Shown here: in pieces, positions 60,077 to 64,000 of the stretch | How positions within the stretch are numbered: position 1 is the first letter of the stretch | How the letters are laid out: the number at the start of each line of letters is the position of its first letter | NCBI GenBank assembly: GCA_045656145.1 | Contig: JAZOQP010000024.1 | Location: forward strand, 26,283-90,282 | DNA length: 64,000 bases | Source of the DNA: SIG565 sp045656145 | GTDB taxonomy: Bacteria; Bacillota; Clostridia; Oscillospirales; Acutalibacteraceae | Direction: 5' to 3' | Notes under the pieces: generated by a model | What the model was told of the DNA's origin: nothing | Database searches by the model: none | What the model saw: the letters and a program-made list of their open reading frames with translations, nothing else | Made by a program: the position numbers and the translations under genes

Positions 60077-61855
60077 TTATTTAAGGTTTGCTTTGAGGTT
60101 GTTAAGCTGAGTGCGGAGTTCAGCAGGTAATTTATCGCCGAACTTCTTGTAGTGCTCTTCAATTTCTTCAGCTTCCTTGGTCCAAATATCCTTATCAACG
60201 GTAAGGATATCCTTAAGGGTATCCATATCCATATCAAGATCGGTAAGATCGATATCTTCGGGCTTCGGAACATAACCAATAGCGGTTTCGGTAGCATCTG
60301 CCTTTCCTTCGCAGCGGTCAATAATCCAGTTAAGAACTCTCATATTGTCGCCAAATCCGGGCCAAATGAAGTTGCCTTCATCATCGGTGCGGAACCAGTT
60401 AACATTGAAGATTTTCGGAGCCTTATCGCCAAGTTTTTTGCCCATATTGAGCCAATGCTTAAAGTATTCAGCCATATCATATCCGCAGAAAGGAAGCATA
60501 GCCATTGGGTCGCGGCGAACAACGCCTACGGCGCCGGCTGCAGCTGCTGTGGTTTCACTAGCCATTGCAGAACCGATGAATACACCGTTCTCCCAATCCT
60601 TTGATTGATATACAAGCGGAGCACACTTAGCGCGTCTACCACCGAATACGATAGCCGAAATCGGAACGCCTGCGCCCTTGTTGAATTCATCAGAAATGCA
60701 GGGGCAGTTTTCAGCAGGAGCTGTAAAGCGAGAGTTGGGGTGAGCTGCGCAGGTTGTTTTGTCTGCCTTGTTGAACTTTGCAGGATCCCAAGGATTACCC
60801 TTCCAATCAAGCGCGTTTTCAGGAAGATTCTTATTAAGACCTTCCCACCAAACTGTATTATCATTAAGGTCTAAAGCAACGTTTGTGAAGATGGTGTTCT
60901 TCTTGGTGGACTCAAGTGCATTGAAGTTGGATTTCTCGTTAGTACCGGGAGCTACGCCGAAGAAACCATTTTCGGGGTTGATAGCATAAAGTCTGCCATC
61001 TTCGCCTATTCTCATCCAAGCGATATCATCGCCAACGGTCCAAACCTTGTAACCCTTTTCTTTAAGATACTCGGGCGGAATTAACATTGCAAGGTTGGTT
61101 TTTCCGCAAGCGGAGGGGAAAGCAGCGGCAATGTATTTAACCTCGCCCTTCGGATTCTGAAGACCTAAGATGAGCATATGCTCAGCCATCCAGCCCTCTT
61201 TCCAACCCTGGAAGGAAGCAATACGAAGCGCAAAGCACTTTTTACCGAGAAGAACGTTTCCGCCGTAACCTGAGTTAACAGAGATAATTGTGTTGTCCTC
61301 AGGGAAGTGGCAGATGTATCTCTTTTCGGGGTCAACATCGCAACGAGAGTGTAAACCTCTTACCCAGTCGTTAGAATCGCCTAAAACTTCAAGAACCTTA
61401 GTGCCAACGCGGGTCATAATAAGCATATTGAGAACAACGTAAACCGAATCGGTGATTTCAATACCGATTTTTGCGAGCGGTGAGCCAATCGGTCCCATTG
61501 AATAAGGGATGATATACATTGTTCTGCCCTTGTAGCTATCTTTAGCAATAGCATAAAGCTTTTCATACATTTCTTTGGGGTCGCACCAGTTGTTTGTGGG
61601 GCCTGCTAATTCCTTTGTGGATGTGCAGATAAAGGTGCGGTCTTCAACGCGAGCAACGTCGTTAGGGTTTGTTCTGTGGAGGTAGCAACCAGGAAGCTTA
61701 TCCTGATTGAGCATTTCAAGCTCGCCGAGTTCACAAGCGAGAGCGCGAAGCTCAGCCTGCTGCTTTTCGGTACCATCTACCCAAACAACCTTATCGGGCT
61801 GAAGGAGGGCTTTCATTTCGTCAAGCCATTTTAAAACGGTTTTGTTTTCTGTCAT
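60077..61855 (-). CDS. pckG: Phosphoenolpyruvate carboxykinase, GTP-dependent
   Basis: PckG interconverts oxaloacetate and PEP with GTP/GDP. The P-loop AFPSACGKTNLAML lies near residue 246, with the active-site Cys of the GTP class in it, and GDDIAWMRIGEDGRLYAINPE-type metal motifs follow, starting GDDIAWM. The family start WVDGTEKQ and R-loop region FICTSTKELAGPTNNW are clear. The length of 592 residues fits the GTP class, not the ATP class. The ATG giving MTENKTVLKW has AGGAG ahead. A strong promoter stands upstream. Confidence 0.96.
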   Translation of the reverse strand: MTENKTVLKWLDEMKALLQPDKVVWVDGTEKQQAELRALACELGELEMLNQDKLPGCYLHRTNPNDVARVEDRTFICTSTKELAGPTNNWCDPKEMYEKLYAIAKDSYKGRTMYIIPYSMGPIGSPLAKIGIEITDSVYVVLNMLIMTRVGTKVLEVLGDSNDWVRGLHSRCDVDPEKRYICHFPEDNTIISVNSGYGGNVLLGKKCFALRIASFQGWKEGWMAEHMLILGLQNPKGEVKYIAAAFPSACGKTNLAMLIPPEYLKEKGYKVWTVGDDIAWMRIGEDGRLYAINPENGFFGVAPGTNEKSNFNALESTKKNTIFTNVALDLNDNTVWWEGLNKNLPENALDWKGNPWDPAKFNKADKTTCAAHPNSRFTAPAENCPCISDEFNKGAGVPISAIVFGGRRAKCAPLVYQSKDWENGVFIGSAMASETTAAAAGAVGVVRRDPMAMLPFCGYDMAEYFKHWLNMGKKLGDKAPKIFNVNWFRTDDEGNFIWPGFGDNMRVLNWIIDRCEGKADATETAIGYVPKPEDIDLTDLDMDMDTLKDILTVDKDIWTKEAEEIEEHYKKFGDKLPAELRTQLNNLKANLK

Positions 61856-61905
61856 TACTAAAACACTCCTAATCAAATTTGAAAAAATCAATTTTCTCCT
61901 TTTAG

Positions 61906-61934
61906 ATTATACCCCATAATAATAAATAAATCAA
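61906..61934 (-). promoter_or_regulatory. Promoter of pckG
   Basis: On the minus strand TTGATT (61929-61934), a 17-nt spacer and a perfect TATAAT (61906-61911). Confidence 0.8.
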
Positions 61935-61967
61935 TATTGTTTATGAAAATTTTAACAAAAAATTAAA

Positions 61968-61994
61968 AAACCGATGGAATTAAACCATCGGTTT
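61968..61994 (-). terminator. Terminator of the glycosidase-like gene
   Basis: AAACCGATGG and CCATCGGTTT form a 10-bp stem followed by a T run on the minus strand. Confidence 0.85.
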
Positions 61995-61999
61995 TAAAA

Positions 62000-63475
62000 T
62001 CAGTTGAATTTAAACGAATATAATTCGCAATCCTTTAAATTGAATTTTAGTCTAACAGGCTTGCCTTCGAGTTTTTTAAGGTCTTTATCGAAAATAACCT
62101 TGCGGTTAACCGAGTTGCCAAACATTTTATAGGATGAATAGCCATCAATCTCTCTGCCCTCTTCATCGCAAACGGTAACGGTTAAATAGCTTAAACCTGA
62201 TGTTTCAAAATTAACCTCAAGCTCGCTGCCCGTAAAGGTAAAGGGCTTGGTTAAAACTTCTCCGCCAGCAAAATTTGCATACCATGAGAAAAAGCCATCA
62301 AGTCTTAAGGAATATCGGCTAAAATGGGTTGATTTATCGAAGTTTGTATCATTCATATAAAATGAAAGTTCGTTTGGCGCGCCATCAACATCGCTTTCAA
62401 CCTCGGCTAAGCCATAGGCTGTGTAGCAGTCGCCGTACCACCAACCGTTTCTGCTTTCAATGCCGGGGGTTAGGAAGCATTCATTCCATTTATTGAAATC
62501 GTAACCATCGCGGCTGGTTAAGAGTGAGCAATCGGTTATAACGCTGCCGGCTCTTCCATGCTTTTCGATAACCTTCTTTTTCACTTCAGCCATAGGCATC
62601 TGCTCAAAGTTTGCGGTGTTATCAAAGTGGTCGTAATAACGGGTTGGAATGCCAATAAACATATCCTTTGCGCGATAATATTTTTCAATTTGGTTTGTAT
62701 AGAACTGAACGGGATAATTATCTTTATCGATATAATTCAGTTCCCCTAAATGCTCAAAATTAACTAAATCTTTAGAAATAGAGGTGTTAATGGTTCTGAA
62801 AATGCCACGCTCTTTTTTTACAACATCGAATTCAATATCGAAGCCTTCGGTGTGGTATTCGCTTCTATAGAAAAATCTATAAAGTTCGGCATCTTTATCC
62901 CAAAGCATAACATTGTAGCTATCAAATGAGCCGGGAATAGGCAGGCGGCATTTTCTAGTAAAATCAATTCCGTTTTCACTAACAAAGAGGTAAAGACCGT
63001 GGGGGCCCTCATCCTGAGGATATCCTGTGCCGCCGCCCATACTGAGCGCCTTGAATTTTTCTTCCTTAGGGCAGGCAGGGTTTTCATCATAGAAAACCGA
63101 GAAATTATCTCTTCTTTCGGGGAAAAACAAGTTATTAATGCTTGAAGCACCGAAGGGATGCTTGTTTATCGGCATATTTTTCCAATGTTTTCCATCCGAA
63201 CTTACCTTTAGGCAAAAGGCACTGGGAGCGCAACTCATATCGCCGTTTTCATTATAGGTAATGTTTTGAGCACGGTAGTAAAAATAGTATTTTCCGTCTT
63301 CCCTTTTCATAAAGCGGGCATAGCCACTCATTGCGCCATCCCAATTATCATCGCAGATGATTTTATCTGTGGTTTTTATTGGTTTGTGCATTTTAACGGT
63401 TGTGTTATTGGATTTATCAATGAGAAAATCATCCCAACATAACATTCGGTTGTTTCCTAAATTATAAATACTCAT
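62000..63475 (-). CDS. Beta-propeller glycosidase-like protein (GH32/43-type fold), cytosolic
   Basis: The 491-residue protein has the pattern of a five-bladed propeller glycosidase: MSGYARFMKREDGKYYFYYR, FCLKVSSDGKHWKN, YLFVSENGIDFTRK, SYNVMLWDKDAELYRFFYR and LLTSRDGYDFNKW are the blade repeats. A C-terminal beta-sandwich of about 100 residues (LEVNFETSGLSYLTVTVCDEEG) follows. No signal peptide is visible, so it should act in the cytosol. The catalytic acids of a named family could not be assigned. CAGGAGG precedes the ATG. Its substrate is unknown, perhaps short oligosaccharides. Confidence 0.75.
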   Translation of the reverse strand: MSIYNLGNNRMLCWDDFLIDKSNNTTVKMHKPIKTTDKIICDDNWDGAMSGYARFMKREDGKYYFYYRAQNITYNENGDMSCAPSAFCLKVSSDGKHWKNMPINKHPFGASSINNLFFPERRDNFSVFYDENPACPKEEKFKALSMGGGTGYPQDEGPHGLYLFVSENGIDFTRKCRLPIPGSFDSYNVMLWDKDAELYRFFYRSEYHTEGFDIEFDVVKKERGIFRTINTSISKDLVNFEHLGELNYIDKDNYPVQFYTNQIEKYYRAKDMFIGIPTRYYDHFDNTANFEQMPMAEVKKKVIEKHGRAGSVITDCSLLTSRDGYDFNKWNECFLTPGIESRNGWWYGDCYTAYGLAEVESDVDGAPNELSFYMNDTNFDKSTHFSRYSLRLDGFFSWYANFAGGEVLTKPFTFTGSELEVNFETSGLSYLTVTVCDEEGREIDGYSSYKMFGNSVNRKVIFDKDLKKLEGKPVRLKFNLKDCELYSFKFN

Positions 63476-63501
63476 AGATATTCGCCTCCTGATTTTCTTT
63501 C

Positions 63502-63529
63502 AATATAACATAAAAAGAGGTAAAAACAA
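63502..63529 (-). promoter_or_regulatory. Probable promoter of the glycosidase-like gene
   Basis: On the minus strand TTGTTT (63524-63529), a 16-nt spacer and TATATT (63502-63507). Confidence 0.5.
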
Positions 63530-63535
63530 TACAAA

Positions 63536-63568
63536 AAAGGGACATTTTTTGATTAAAAATGTCCCTTT
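63536..63568 (-). terminator. Terminator downstream of the DUF559 gene
   Basis: AAAGGGACATTTTT and AAAAATGTCCCTTT form a 14-bp stem, with a T run on the minus strand. Confidence 0.8.
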
Positions 63569-63590
63569 AAGTGAGTTAATTGAATTTAAG

Positions 63591-63660
63591 CCTTCTCCAG
63601 CGGAGAAGGGGGACCATCGTAAGATGGTGGATGAGGAGAGCCCTAAAAGAAGGGACTCTC
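63591..63660. repeat. Three-hairpin palindromic repeat beside the DUF559 gene
   Basis: Three hairpins follow in a row: CCTTCTCC-AGC-GGAGAAGG (63591-63609), ACCATC-GTAA-GATGGT (63613-63628) and GAGAGCCCT with AGGGACTCTC (63636-63660). It has no coding sign. It begins 3 nt from the DUF559 stop. Its make-up resembles dispersed palindromic repeats that I associate with gut Firmicutes, but only one copy is in this window. Confidence 0.7.
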
Positions 63661-63663
63661 TTG

Positions 63664-64000
63664 TTATAGTATTTTTAATTTATTCAGTATATCTTCACAA
63701 ACAAAATTAAACTTTTTGTTTATATCGGTGTTTTTGTATCTTAAAACAGTAATACCTAAATCATATAATTCTTTATCTCGCTGTTTATCTGATAAAGCGT
63801 GTTGTTCTTCAAAATGCTGAGAGCCATCAATCTCTATAACAACTCTTTTTTCTGCAATGAAGAAATCAACAATAAAGCCACCAATTACTTTTTGCCTATT
63901 CACAGTAAAAGGAAGGGTTTTAAGAAAATCATACCAAAGGTGTTTTTCTTCCTTTGTCATTTCCTTTCGCAACCGTTTTGAAAATGGAATGAGGTTTTTA
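63664..64000 (-). CDS. DUF559 nuclease-fold protein, N-terminus beyond the window
   Basis: The readable 112 residues match the DUF559 family, related in fold to very-short-patch-repair endonucleases: RKEMTKEEKHLWYDFLK, then QKVIGGFIVDFFIAEKRVVIEIDG with SQHF, and TVLRYKNTDI. The acidic and Gln/His residues of the nuclease core (VDFF, IEIDGSQH) are present. The frame stays open to the edge (KNLIPFSKRL before RKEMT), which is the normal family start, so the TTG inside is not the start. Its role is unknown; it is next to a palindromic repeat. Confidence 0.85.
   Translation of the reverse strand, partial: KNLIPFSKRLRKEMTKEEKHLWYDFLKTLPFTVNRQKVIGGFIVDFFIAEKRVVIEIDGSQHFEEQHALSDKQRDKELYDLGITVLRYKNTDINKKFNFVCEDILNKLKIL

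Noticed and set aside
1..64000. CRISPR arrays, prophage genes, transposases, toxin-antitoxin pairs or restriction systems
   Set aside because: No regularly spaced direct repeats, integrase, capsid, Cas or methylase-nuclease genes were seen. The only repeats are the tRNA cassette, the MITE-like element and hairpin clusters.

Overview
The window is AT-rich DNA from a low-GC Gram-positive anaerobe, most likely a spore-forming gut-type member of the Clostridia. The evidence is a dnaA-dnaN-yaaA-recF-remB-gyrB-gyrA chromosome-origin operon, spoIID, a Noc/ParB gene beside mnmE-mnmG-rsmG, two T-box leaders, ferredoxin-type indolepyruvate oxidoreductase, and ribosome-binding sites close to AGGAGG before nearly every gene. 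Species cannot be fixed from the sequence alone.

Layout, left to right. 1-11.2 kb: the tail of a membrane protein, then a leftward block of a short QueG-like protein, tadA, a CPBP membrane protein, gyrA, gyrB, remB, recF, yaaA, dnaN and dnaA. The dnaN-dnaA gap and the AT-rich dnaA promoter region form the probable oriC. 11.3-26.8 kb: almost all leftward. It holds an unknown membrane protein, spoIID (the only rightward gene), a cysteine T-box operon (cysE-cysS-trmN6-rsmI), and one long leftward run (lipoprotein, response regulator, histidine kinase, DUF1385 protein, prmC, recA, recX, rimO, pgsA, zinc-ribbon membrane protein). 26.9-31.9 kb: rightward mnmE-mnmG-rsmG-noc, which in many Firmicutes sits right beside dnaA but here is about 15 kb away. 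32-39 kb: a DUF3048 lipoprotein, tRNA-Arg(ACG) followed by a duplicated tRNA-tail/terminator cassette, two paired short-chain dehydrogenases (one degenerate), and a heterodimeric ABC exporter.

39-45 kb: an aryl-acid cluster of ACT protein and phenylacetate-CoA ligase under a promoter and T-box whose specifier reads as TTC (Phe), plus iorB, iorA and a second acyl-CoA ligase. Together these fit reductive synthesis of phenylalanine from phenylacetate by way of phenylacetyl-CoA and phenylpyruvate. 45-48 kb: rpsO-pnp, with a 275-bp MITE-like element and a long leader hairpin between the two genes. 48-57.5 kb: a probable seven-gene operon of four tandem paralogous beta-helix proteins without signal peptides, a CapA-like protein, phosphoglycerate mutase and a small membrane protein, starting behind a promoter with two palindromes. 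57.6-64 kb: zapA, a U32 peptidase, GTP-dependent PEP carboxykinase, a beta-propeller glycosidase-like protein without a signal peptide, a three-hairpin repeat, and a DUF559 nuclease-like gene cut by the window edge.

The most promising places for new biology are the cytoplasmic beta-helix array with its mosaic paralogue, the tRNA-tail cassette, the Phe T-box aryl-acid cluster, the element and leader hairpin between rpsO and pnp, and the unusual gene order around the origin. No CRISPR array, prophage, transposase or rRNA gene was seen.
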